Shown here: positions 6,846-14,694 of the stretch, piece by piece
Numbering within the stretch: the first letter of the stretch is position 1
Layout: every line of letters begins with the position of its first letter
Assembly (NCBI GenBank): GCA_023389005.1
Contig: JAEWFE010000054.1
Coordinates: 1-14,885, forward strand
DNA from: Bacillota bacterium
GTDB lineage: Bacteria > Bacillota > Bacilli > Lactobacillales > Enterococcaceae
DNA length: 14,885 bases
Reading direction: 5' to 3'
The notes under the pieces: model-generated
Database searches by the model: none
What the model saw: only the letters and a program-made list of their open reading frames with translations
Told to the model about the DNA's origin: nothing
Program-made: the position numbers and the translations under genes

Positions 6846-7655
6846 CTATTCTAAAGTGATTAATTCCAATGCTAGCAGCATGCCAAAACACAGATCAATG
6901 CCTGATGAATGGCCGATTTTCATGACATCCTTCACGTCTTGTTCGATTAGCTGCTGATCTTGGCTTTTCAAATCAGTCAATAATCGATAGATCAATGAAT
7001 TGACATAACCCTTGATAGAGGCGGAAATATAGGCTTTACTGACATCAGTAGTAGACAAAGGAACCGCTAGAGCATTTGCTAATTTCTCAGCAGGTTGATC
7101 AAAGGCATAGAGCATTGCTTGGTAAGCGACTAATAGATCATCGCCACTAGGTGTCAATCCCTTCCCTCGGCCAATTAAATAAGTAGTCACTTGTTGCCAA
7201 TCTGGCTCCGGATGCCGCAATGCTTCAAAAATCTCTAGGGCTCGTTTTTCAAGCGGAAGCCCAATTTTCTCTGCTAAATTTTGCTTGATCAGTATTTCTT
7301 TTAAACTGTTTCGCTCCACTGCAGTGAAGGAAAGCTCCTTCACTTGCAGCGAAACAAAAGCAATATCTGTCAAAGGCAAAACACTCGTTCCTTTAGTACT
7401 ATAAAACGTCAAACCATGATTACGTATCTTGACTAAATTTCCCGGCTCCACATAGGGCATGATTGCCCGAAACTGTTCTTCAGGCAAGTACATCCCAAAT
7501 CCTGCTAGATAGCTGCGGTAATTATTGATGTTGATCAACTGTTCATTGACTTGAACATTAAATGAACGATCAAATACGCTGTGGATTTTCCCCATCCCTC
7601 CAAATTTCTGGATCGGAAAAAGATAATCACTCGCAATGATTTTTTCAGTCAACAT
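6846..7655 (-). CDS. DUF2877 protein, YlbF/AllH-type oxamate carbamoyltransferase subunit
   Basis: A 269-residue protein with the DUF2877 hallmark GRGKGLTPSGDDLL (162-175) and a conserved C-terminal GHSSGIDLCFGML (248-260). In E. coli the corresponding YlbF is encoded beside FdrA and YlbE; the three form oxamate carbamoyltransferase (renamed AllF, AllG and AllH), as I recall from recent work. The start ATG lies inside the end of the fused fdrA-ylbE gene (11-nt overlap), which supports translational coupling and a shared complex. No signal peptide or membrane segment is visible. It is identified by motif and context. What this subunit does within the complex I cannot tell. Confidence 0.82.
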   Translation of the reverse strand: MLTEKIIASDYLFPIQKFGGMGKIHSVFDRSFNVQVNEQLININNYRSYLAGFGMYLPEEQFRAIMPYVEPGNLVKIRNHGLTFYSTKGTSVLPLTDIAFVSLQVKELSFTAVERNSLKEILIKQNLAEKIGLPLEKRALEIFEALRHPEPDWQQVTTYLIGRGKGLTPSGDDLLVAYQAMLYAFDQPAEKLANALAVPLSTTDVSKAYISASIKGYVNSLIYRLLTDLKSQDQQLIEQDVKDVMKIGHSSGIDLCFGMLLALELITLE

Positions 7656-10653
7656 CGATCCCTAGTTTCTTCGCATAGGCTGTTAGTGCATTTTCAAAAC
7701 AGCCTAGAGGTGCTCTAACCGTTCCCGCACCAACTTGACCTACCCCAGCTTCTTTGTGGGCGATCCCGGTATTGATCACTGGTGTGATCCCCGTTTCGAC
7801 TACTTTTCGAATGTCGATTCCCAAACATGTTCCTTGGAAGTCCCATGTTGGGATCGAAAATGTCGAATTGTGTCCCAGACAAATTTTTGCCATTTCATTC
7901 GATGTTTCCAAGGCGTCTTCAAATCCGCCGGCACCGACAAACCGGGTCACACCTGGTGCAGCAACCATAGCCATAGCCCCAACACCGACTGTTTCCGTGA
8001 TGGCACTGTCTCCGATATCAGGATTTCCGTCTGCTTCAGTAAAGCCAGTAAAGTACAGGCCTTTTGGCGTATTAACCGGGGCAATGTGCCATTCGTCCTC
8101 TGTTTCCGCGATACGGATCCCAAAGTTGACACCGTTACGGGTCATCGTTGTCACCACGGTCCCTTTTGTTTCTGAACGAGCACCGTCAACGATGGCCTTA
8201 CCGGTAGCCATCATGATGTTCAAGAAGAATTGATCGGTATCTGCTAAGAACTTGATAACTTCGTACTTTTGATCTTCCGGAATATCTGTTTGAATGATTA
8301 GTGGCGCAATCTCTTTCAAGAAGTTCGATGAGGCCGCAATGTTTCGTTGGTGGAATTCATCCCCCATCGTGATCGAACGCGCGATCAAGACATTTAAATT
8401 GATGCCTTCTTCTGTTAACTGCAGTGCTTTAGCAATCGTTGGTCCTAACACATCTTTGATCCAATCCAAGCGGTCGATGACTTCTTGAGAATAAGCTCCA
8501 AAACGTAACACTTTTCCGATACCCTCATTCAAAGTACAGTAAGCGCAATTTCCTGTCAGACGATTTTCAACGACAAAGACAGGCATGTTTGCAGACGTGA
8601 TCCCCCCCATCGGACCAACAGCTTGTACATGATGACAAGGCATGAAGCGAACTTCTCCGCTTTCCAATAAGCGGCGTGCTTCTTCTTCATTCGTTGCCCA
8701 CCGTTCAAATAATGCCGCACCAATACAAGAACCTTGCATCGGTCCAGTCATTTCTGACCACTCGATTGGAGGGCCTGCATGTAATAACGTTTTTTGCGAC
8801 TCATTTAGTTCAGCAATGACTGTTTTGGCAGGAACAACATCGATCAAGAAAGGCTGCGCATTCTTGATTTTGTCTGTCACTTCTTGGTTGTCCGCTGCAA
8901 TTTGGTCTTCAAAATCTTCAAGTGCATCCAGAATGCGAATCATTTTTTTATTACCGCCTGCTCTAGGACGCCAGTTAAATTGTTCCGTTCGTCCACCATA
9001 TTGCAGAATCGATTCATTAAAGCTTTGTAAACCGACATTGATAATTCGCGGTTTTGTCGTCAATAATTCCATCACTTGCTCGCTAACCGTTGGTACATCA
9101 ATTGTTGTTCCCGTGTAGTCTTCCACCACTTTATCGGCTTCTGACATTTCGACACCTTTTAACAAGAGTGCTAATTGAACCGCTTTCGCATTGCTTTCTG
9201 CCACATAAACCCCGGCTGCTTTCAAGCGATCGACTGCCTCTTGATAATTTTGCGGATCTTTCGAGGTTCCGCAGACTGTGGCCACAAAGTAAAGATCACG
9301 TCCAGCTTTTTTGGCTGTTGATTGGGCCGCTTCGATAGCAGGCAACAATGCCCCGACCATATCCTCATGGGCACCGTAACCTAAAACCACGTCAAACAAA
9401 ATTATTCCAGTTTGTTCATCCTCTGCGTATTCTTCCATTTTTTGAATCCGTACCTCTGGATCGATCATTGGATGAGGTTTTCCTTGCGTATAAATATCAT
9501 CGCCTAAATCGATCACATCGTAGCCGTGAGAATGCAAAATATATCCTTCTTGCTTGACTAAACCTTCTAAGTTCAACGCTTCCGAAATCAACATGCCCGC
9601 TTCAGCAGCTAGTGTGCCGCCAGAATAAAGGCCTTTAACAACTTTGTCTTTGTCTAAAGTGGATACGTTTGGTTTGTCCAATTTTGTAAAGTAATTCCGT
9701 TTGACAGCTTCTTCATTTGCTAAATCAACAGCGATTTGTGCAGTTTCTTCCAACGTGTGTGCCAAGTAAACTTTTCCTTCATGGGCAACAGGCTTTTCTC
9801 CTAAGAAAATAGCAACGACTGGCTTGCTGATGCTTTGCAGCAATTGAATGACTTCATCCCGCACTTCTTTTGCAGGTGGCTTCGAAATGACACAAATCAC
9901 ATCGGTTGGTTCATGATTTTCCAGAGCGACGATCGCATCTTTCACAGCGATGGCTCCCACCTTATCACTGAGATCACGTCCACCAGTTCCGATTGCATGT
10001 ACTACCCCGCCACCTAGACGATCAATGATCGTCGTGACTTCTTGGATCCCTGTCCCTGATGCACCAACTACACCAATATTTCCAGGTGAAACCACATTGG
10101 TGAAGGCAATCGGAATACTAGAGATGATTCCTGTTCCACAGTCTGGTCCCATCATTAATAATCCTTTTTCATGCGCTAATTTCTTTAAGCGAACTTCATC
10201 TTCAATGGCTACATTGTCCGTAAAAGAGAAAACATGCAGACCATTCTTCAACGCCTTTTCCATCTCTGCTGCGCCGTATTCTCCCGGGATACTGAACAAC
10301 GCCACATTGGCATCCGGCAAAGCAGTCAGTGCTTCTTGCCAAGAAGCTGCAGCAGGTTTCTCCTTGTCGTCACCTTTAGCGGAAAGATCGGCTAGAAAGG
10401 TATCGATTACCGGTAAAACTTCCTCCATGATTTGCTCGTCTTCACTGTCGACAACGATCATCATGTCATTCGGGGAAGCGGCTTCTGCTTCAGACGTCAG
10501 CAAGCCAGTGTTATTTAAAATATCTTTGTTTGCATCTGTTCCCATCATGATCTGACTCATTGTCACGCCATCAAGACCATTGATCGTATTCGTCAATAAC
10601 ATGAGATTGATCGAATCTTGATAGTTGTTCTTTAAGATTACTGTGTTTAACAT
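7645..10653 (-). CDS. fdrA: Fused FdrA-YlbE (AllF-AllG-like) oxamate carbamoyltransferase subunits
   Basis: A single uninterrupted 1002-residue protein, first gene of the operon, with GGAGGAG 7 nt before its ATG. Residues about 1-500 are FdrA, related to succinyl-CoA synthetase: GPDCGTGI (169-176), the nucleotide-loop-like GASGTGIQE (197-205), GGRDLSD (224-230) and a second flavodoxin-like domain with ILFDVVLGYGAHEDM (418-432). Residues about 535-1000 are the DUF1116 protein YlbE: INVGLQSF (538-545), HAGPPIEW (625-632), GPMQGSC (637-643), CHHVQAVGPMGG (673-684), NRLTGNCAYC (697-706) and TGIAHKEAGVGQVGAGTV (962-979). The join lies at about residues 505-533 (near 9060-9140). In E. coli these are two separate genes. 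The expected reaction is reversible carbamoyl transfer between oxalurate and phosphate, giving oxamate and carbamoyl phosphate. The true acceptor here is inferred. Confidence 0.87.
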   Translation of the reverse strand: MLNTVILKNNYQDSINLMLLTNTINGLDGVTMSQIMMGTDANKDILNNTGLLTSEAEAASPNDMMIVVDSEDEQIMEEVLPVIDTFLADLSAKGDDKEKPAAASWQEALTALPDANVALFSIPGEYGAAEMEKALKNGLHVFSFTDNVAIEDEVRLKKLAHEKGLLMMGPDCGTGIISSIPIAFTNVVSPGNIGVVGASGTGIQEVTTIIDRLGGGVVHAIGTGGRDLSDKVGAIAVKDAIVALENHEPTDVICVISKPPAKEVRDEVIQLLQSISKPVVAIFLGEKPVAHEGKVYLAHTLEETAQIAVDLANEEAVKRNYFTKLDKPNVSTLDKDKVVKGLYSGGTLAAEAGMLISEALNLEGLVKQEGYILHSHGYDVIDLGDDIYTQGKPHPMIDPEVRIQKMEEYAEDEQTGIILFDVVLGYGAHEDMVGALLPAIEAAQSTAKKAGRDLYFVATVCGTSKDPQNYQEAVDRLKAAGVYVAESNAKAVQLALLLKGVEMSEADKVVEDYTGTTIDVPTVSEQVMELLTTKPRIINVGLQSFNESILQYGGRTEQFNWRPRAGGNKKMIRILDALEDFEDQIAADNQEVTDKIKNAQPFLIDVVPAKTVIAELNESQKTLLHAGPPIEWSEMTGPMQGSCIGAALFERWATNEEEARRLLESGEVRFMPCHHVQAVGPMGGITSANMPVFVVENRLTGNCAYCTLNEGIGKVLRFGAYSQEVIDRLDWIKDVLGPTIAKALQLTEEGINLNVLIARSITMGDEFHQRNIAASSNFLKEIAPLIIQTDIPEDQKYEVIKFLADTDQFFLNIMMATGKAIVDGARSETKGTVVTTMTRNGVNFGIRIAETEDEWHIAPVNTPKGLYFTGFTEADGNPDIGDSAITETVGVGAMAMVAAPGVTRFVGAGGFEDALETSNEMAKICLGHNSTFSIPTWDFQGTCLGIDIRKVVETGITPVINTGIAHKEAGVGQVGAGTVRAPLGCFENALTAYAKKLGIDVD

Positions 10654-10679
10654 TTGTTCTCCTCCTCTCTTATATTTTT

Positions 10680-10708
10680 ATTTTAACACGACTTGTTTGC
10701 GTTTTCAT
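10680..10708 (-). promoter_or_regulatory. Probable promoter of the carbamoyltransferase operon
   Basis: On -, TAAAAT (10685-10680) is a fair -10 placed 26 nt before the fdrA start. The hexamer 17 nt upstream is only ATGAAA (10708-10703), a poor -35. A weak -35 fits a promoter that needs an activator such as the divergent PucR protein. An alternative -10, TATAAG, lies closer to the gene. Confidence 0.4.
10694..10707. promoter_or_regulatory. Candidate cre (CcpA-binding) site
   Basis: TGTTTGCGTTTTCA on +, TGAAAACGCAAACA on -, matches 13 of 14 positions of the degenerate cre consensus TGWAANCGNTNWCA. It overlaps the spacer and -35 region of the operon promoter and touches the upstream edge of the -35 of the regulator gene. 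It could therefore repress both when a preferred sugar is present. Confidence 0.6.
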
Positions 10709-10737
10709 TGGATATAAGTCTAAAAAAATGCTATACT
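10708..10737 (+). promoter_or_regulatory. Promoter of the pucR-like gene
   Basis: TTGGAT (10708-10713) and TATACT (10732-10737) are separated by 18 nt. The -10 is preceded by TGC, giving an extended -10. The ribosome binding site AAAAAGGAG follows before the ATG at 10768. Confidence 0.65.
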
Positions 10738-10767
10738 TTTATCCAAAAGGGGAAAAAGGAGAATCAT

Positions 10768-12342
10768 ATGCAATTAAAAGAATTGATAGAGCTGCCGCTT
10801 TTCAAAAATAGCAAGACACTGACTGGCACGATTGGTTTAACAAATCCGGTGACCTCTGTCATGGTGCTTGAAGCCATCGATATTGAAAAATGGAGTAAGA
10901 AAGATCAATTGATCTTGACTTCTTTCTATGCCTTTACTGACCTTTCTATGGATCAGTTGCGTGTTTTTTTTGAAAAAATGCAGCAGATTGGTGTCAGCGG
11001 GTTAGTGGTCAAAGTCGATCGCTTGATTCCGATGATTCCTGAATGGATCATTGGGTTTAGTTTTGATTATCAGATCCCATTGATCAAAGTACAGCAAGAT
11101 GTTAGTTACGAAGCAATCATGTTGGCGGTTTATGAACCGCTTTTGAATCACCAAACACATCTCTTGCGAACCTATTATGAGGTCCGTCAGCGTTTCATGA
11201 AGGTTGAACGCAACCATTCGTCCTTTGAGCAGATCATGCAAGAGTTTTATCAGTTAATCGAAAAACCTTGTTCATTACGGATCCCACATTTGGATGTTCA
11301 AGTTGCGATCGGTCAATCCTTTAAGAATTATGTAGTCACAAAAAGTGAACCAATGAAAACCATCGAATTCACAAAAAATCATTATGAATATCTAGAGTTT
11401 TTTTCTCATGAGAAGAATCAGTATGTCACTGCAATCAAAGTGGATATCATCAACCCATTCAATGACTTATGTACATTGATCGTTTATCAAAAAGATTCCC
11501 AAATGCCTGAAGCAAAGGTCATGATTATCGAGAATGTCGTAGACGTTATTTACGAACGGCTGCAAATGGAATATCTTCTAAAAAAAGAGCGCTATAATCG
11601 GATGAACAATCTGGCCGAAGCCATTTTGCAAAGTACACCGAATAATTCCGAAGAATTAGCTGCATTGCTGCAAGAGGCACAATTAGATCGTTATGATTAC
11701 TACCAAGGAATTGCTTTTGCCTCCAATACCTTTAAAGATAAGCAAAGAAAAATAGCTGTCTTGCACAAATTACGTGCTTTGAAAACTGCCCATGTGTTTT
11801 TTGAGCACCATAATTATTTAGTCGTCCTGTATAATTTTCAGCAGCTAGCCCAAGAAATCAGTAAAAAGAACTTGGAAAAACAATTTGAAGTCTCTCTCTT
11901 ATCAGAAGAATCTGCTTGCTTAGCAGTCAGCGAAGTCTTCACTAAAGAACATATCAAGGAAATCTTGCCCCAATGTCTCGATACCATTCGCTTCAACCGC
12001 CAGTTCTATCTAGGACCGATCTTAACTTACAGTGATTTAGGGATCTTTAGCTCCTTTATCAAAGAAAATCAGCTGGAACGACTGCAGCAAAGCATTCCCC
12101 AAAAGCTGTACCAAATGTCAGAAGAAGACGAGGAATTATTCACTACTTTCTATACTTTTTTTATCAGCAACCGCAATTACAAGAAAACTGCCGAGGCTCT
12201 TTTTCTGCATTCGAAAACGATTCGCTATCGTCTCAACAAAATCGAGCAGTTGCTGGAGATTGATTTGACAAATCCTATCCAATTGCTCAATTATGAAATC
12301 GGTTCGTATTTATTAGAATTGAAGAAAAGGAGTCGTTTATAA
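10768..12342 (+). CDS. PucR-family transcriptional regulator
   Basis: Cytoplasmic DNA-binding protein of 524 residues. I chose ATG 10768 because AAAAAGGAG precedes it and the protein then starts MQLKELIELPLF, typical of the PucR N-terminal domain. The open frame extends upstream to 10693, but this would run through the promoter. Residues about 1-125 form the PucR-N sensing domain. The central region (about 150-420) is poorly recognisable, and the C-terminus carries the PucR-type HTH with NYKKTAEALFLHSKTIRYRL. PucR in Bacillus activates purine and allantoin catabolism genes in response to allantoin-type ligands. Divergent orientation and a shared control region make it the likely regulator of the carbamoyltransferase operon, with a ureido acid as plausible inducer. 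It is followed without gap by an alpha/beta hydrolase gene. Confidence 0.9.
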   Translation: MQLKELIELPLFKNSKTLTGTIGLTNPVTSVMVLEAIDIEKWSKKDQLILTSFYAFTDLSMDQLRVFFEKMQQIGVSGLVVKVDRLIPMIPEWIIGFSFDYQIPLIKVQQDVSYEAIMLAVYEPLLNHQTHLLRTYYEVRQRFMKVERNHSSFEQIMQEFYQLIEKPCSLRIPHLDVQVAIGQSFKNYVVTKSEPMKTIEFTKNHYEYLEFFSHEKNQYVTAIKVDIINPFNDLCTLIVYQKDSQMPEAKVMIIENVVDVIYERLQMEYLLKKERYNRMNNLAEAILQSTPNNSEELAALLQEAQLDRYDYYQGIAFASNTFKDKQRKIAVLHKLRALKTAHVFFEHHNYLVVLYNFQQLAQEISKKNLEKQFEVSLLSEESACLAVSEVFTKEHIKEILPQCLDTIRFNRQFYLGPILTYSDLGIFSSFIKENQLERLQQSIPQKLYQMSEEDEELFTTFYTFFISNRNYKKTAEALFLHSKTIRYRLNKIEQLLEIDLTNPIQLLNYEIGSYLLELKKRSRL

Positions 12343-13155
12343 ATGAAAACAGACTTTTTATTATCTACCGGTGCCTCACTTAGTCTTTACCCTGCTGATT
12401 CCATTGAGCAAGAGAGCTATCTGATTTACTTGCATGGCGGCGGATTCGTATACGGCAGTCGGCAGGATATTCCCAAACCATTGATCGAATTGTTTCATGA
12501 ACACAACTATACGATCCTATCTATTGACTATTTGTTGGCACCAAACAGTTCACTTTCTGAAATTATTGCCGCTACCTGGGAGAATTTCTTGGAATTAAAA
12601 GCGAAAGTAATCAAGGAACACCCTTATCGAATCTGCGGTCGTTCAGCGGGAGGGTATTTGATGATGGCACTGACGAAAAAAATTATTGCTGAAAAACTGC
12701 CAATGCCCGAAAGCCTAATTAACTTTTATGGCTATACAGACTTAGCTTTCATTGAAGCTTCTCGTCAGACGACTCAACCACCATTGTCTGAGTCCCTTCT
12801 GCCAAAAATCGAGTTAACAGAGAAAGTATGGGATGATCCCCAGTTTCAGCGTTATCTCTTTTATATTTATGCACTTCAGCAACAAAAATTGACTGAGGTA
12901 TATGGCATTTCCTCCAATCAGTTGACGGATTATGCGCTCCCAGCGGAAGATCTACAACTCTTTCCTCCTGTTTTTAGTACAGCGAGCAGTACCGATGAAG
13001 AAGTCCCATTTCGCTATAGTAAGGCATTAAAGAAAATTCCAGATAGTAAATTTATAGCTGTCTATGATCTTCCCCATGACTTCCTGAAAGAAACAGATGA
13101 TGACCAAGTCCAAATGGTTTTTTCCCGTTTAAATACCTGGTTAAATGACCACTGA
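12343..13155 (+). CDS. Alpha/beta hydrolase, HSL/esterase type
   Basis: A 270-residue soluble hydrolase. It shows the oxyanion-hole motif HGGG (31-34) of hormone-sensitive-lipase-like esterases and the nucleophile elbow GRSAG with S101. Probable acid and base are D218 (in STDEEVP) and H245 (in LPHDF). No signal peptide is visible. The ATG directly follows the TAA of the PucR gene, and its ribosome binding site AAGGAG (12327-12332) lies inside that gene, so the two are translated from one message. Such enzymes cleave carboxylic esters, and relatives act as formamidases or carbamoyl hydrolases. It may act on a derivative of the pathway substrate, but the substrate is unknown. Confidence 0.85.
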   Translation: MKTDFLLSTGASLSLYPADSIEQESYLIYLHGGGFVYGSRQDIPKPLIELFHEHNYTILSIDYLLAPNSSLSEIIAATWENFLELKAKVIKEHPYRICGRSAGGYLMMALTKKIIAEKLPMPESLINFYGYTDLAFIEASRQTTQPPLSESLLPKIELTEKVWDDPQFQRYLFYIYALQQQKLTEVYGISSNQLTDYALPAEDLQLFPPVFSTASSTDEEVPFRYSKALKKIPDSKFIAVYDLPHDFLKETDDDQVQMVFSRLNTWLNDH

Positions 13156-13185
13156 CAAAAAAACTAAAACAAAATCATTTTTGAC

Positions 13186-13223
13186 AGGCAGCAGAGTGTT
13201 ATAAAAAGAACCCTCTGCTGCCT
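13186..13223 (+). terminator. Terminator after the regulator-hydrolase pair
   Basis: An 11-bp stem, AGGCAGCAGAG (13186-13196) with CTCTGCTGCCT (13213-13223), a 16-nt loop and T-rich sequence (TTTGATCAATTTTT) after it, 31 nt past the hydrolase stop. Confidence 0.82.
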
Positions 13224-13297
13224 TTGATCAATTTTTCTTCTCTTTCAACTTGAAAATCAGCAAACAATGCTTACTTACACCAAGATTGCTGGTTACA

Positions 13298-13306
13298 TGC
13301 TATACT
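13298..13306 (+). promoter_or_regulatory. Extended -10 promoter of the napA remnant
   Basis: TGCTATACT (TG, one base, then TATACT at 13301-13306) lies 36 nt before the ATG of the broken antiporter gene. No good -35 is seen. The promoter looks intact although the gene is not. Confidence 0.5.
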
Positions 13307-13342
13307 AAAAATGATTATTTGAAAGAAAGAAGGATGAATTTA

Positions 13343-14486
13343 ATGGAATTTGTGGGTATCTTATGCCTAATCCTCCTCACAACAACCCTTTTCTCTCATA
13401 TAGCAAGACGGATTGCGTCCCTGCTGTAATTGGGCAATTGTTGGCTGGTGTTTTATTAGGAGGTGCAGGACTTAATTGGGTACATCCAGACATTTTAGTA
13501 CACGATTTCTCTGAGATCGGTGTTATTTTGCTAATGTTCTTAGCTGGTTTAGAAAGTGATATTTCTTTACTGAAACGCTATTTTCGCCCTGGAATGTTTG
13601 TAGCGATCTTGGTGATCCTCTTCCCGATGTTATTCGGCTATCTCACAGGTATCGGATTTCAAAGCAGCGGAACGGAAGCCTTTTTTTTGGTATTGTTCTA
13701 GCAGCAACTTCTGTCAGTATCTCTGTCGAGGTACTCAAATAACTAAATGTTGTGAATACCAAAGAGGGGTCGACGATTCTAGGCGCTTCAGTCGTCGACG
13801 ATATTTTAGTCGTTTTGGTACTGAGTCTCAGCCTGTCCTTTTTGGGAGTATCTGGCACACAAAACACTCCTTTGCCTGTCACTCTATTTGTAGAACTTAT
13901 TTATTTTGTTTTGATCTTCTTACTTGTTAAATGGATTGTGCCCTTCTTGCTTTCTTTAGCAGAAAAGCTCTTTGCCAATGCCTCAGTCATCATCATGTCT
14001 CTGATCATCTGTTTAGGTATGGCTTATCTTGCTGACTTAGTCGGTTTGAGCTCTGTGATTGGTGCTTTCTTTGCCGGGATTGCTGTTAGCCAAACAAAAG
14101 TCAAAGAAGAAGTGGAACACAGTGTAGAAGCATTGGGATATGCCGTGTTTATTCCAGTATTCTTTGTTAGTGTCGGCTTAGAAGTAGACTTTTCTTTGTT
14201 GAATGAGCAATTACTCTTTATCTTAGCCTTTACGGTAGTAGCTATTTTGACTAAACTTGTCGGAGGCTTTACTGGCGGAAAAATCGCTCAGTTCTCCAAC
14301 AATAGTGCTTGGATGGTTGGTGCAGGGATGATATCTCGCGGCGAAATGGCTCTGATCATTTTACAAATCGGACAACAAAATAACTTGATCACACTTGCTC
14401 TTTATTCATCCTTAGTAATTGTGCTTTTATTGAGCACACTGATCTCCCCACTGATTTTGAAGTATTTTACAAAAAAAATCTATTGA
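13343..14486 (+). pseudogene. napA: NapA-type Na+/H+ antiporter (CPA2), inactivated
   Basis: The protein would be a membrane antiporter expelling Na+ in exchange for H+. Three lesions break it. After MEFVGILCLILLTTTLFSHI, one G is missing at about 13415 (needed for RRIGVPAVIGQ) and the frame stops at 13427-13429. The next part (PAVIGQLLAGVLLGG, FSEIGVILLMFLAGLESD) loses one T in the T8 run 13681-13688 and stops at 13699-13701. A TAA at 13740-13742 then replaces the expected glutamate codon in SVEVLK.LNVVNTKEG. The remainder is open to the end and keeps the paired aspartates of GASVVDD. The repaired length is about 381 residues, matching E. hirae NapA as I remember it. The start follows AAGAAGGA (13326-13333). 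Two of the three lesions are one-base deletions in short runs, so sequencing error should be excluded. The last fragment could start at GTG 13752 but has no ribosome binding site. Confidence 0.85.
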
Positions 14487-14579
14487 GGCAATTCGTAAAA
14501 AGCAAAAAAACATTACAATAAAGCTATATAGGATCAAAAGGCCGACGAGGCTGACCCAAAAGTATTTTAGCAAGATAAT

Positions 14580-14642
14580 AAAAAAAGAAAATCCGAATGT
14601 TCAATTTGATTACTCAGAAAATCAATGATGAACGTTCGGATT
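14580..14642 (-). terminator. Long hairpin terminator between convergent genes
   Basis: AATCCGAATGTTCA (14590-14603) pairs with TGAACGTTCGGATT (14629-14642) with one G-U pair. An inner stem, TTGATT (14606-14611) with AATCAA (14620-14625), extends it. On -, it is followed by TTTTCTTTTTTT, a good U-tract for the DhaK-family gene at the right edge. On + the trailing sequence is only A/T-rich, so it may also end the napA transcript less efficiently. Confidence 0.78.
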
Positions 14643-14694
14643 ATTTATATATTCATTTTTTATTAGATACTAATGGGGCAGCCCCTTTTATTTA

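Noticed and set aside
9950..10555. Long open frame of 201 codons on + opposite the fdrA gene
   Set aside because: It has low-complexity Ser/Thr/Pro-rich translation typical of the antisense of a coding region, no ribosome binding site and no recognisable domain. Several similar frames opposite 7735-9118 were dropped for the same reason.
13752..14486. Independent 244-residue antiporter gene starting at GTG 13752
   Set aside because: It has no ribosome binding site, lacks the first five or so helices needed for a CPA2 fold, and continues in register with the upstream napA fragments once the lesions are repaired.
14674..14684. GGGGCAGCCCC followed by TTTTATTT as a + strand terminator
   Set aside because: The stem is only 4 bp with a 3-nt loop, and it sits next to the stop of a minus-strand gene. 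The 14590-14642 hairpin is a much better candidate.
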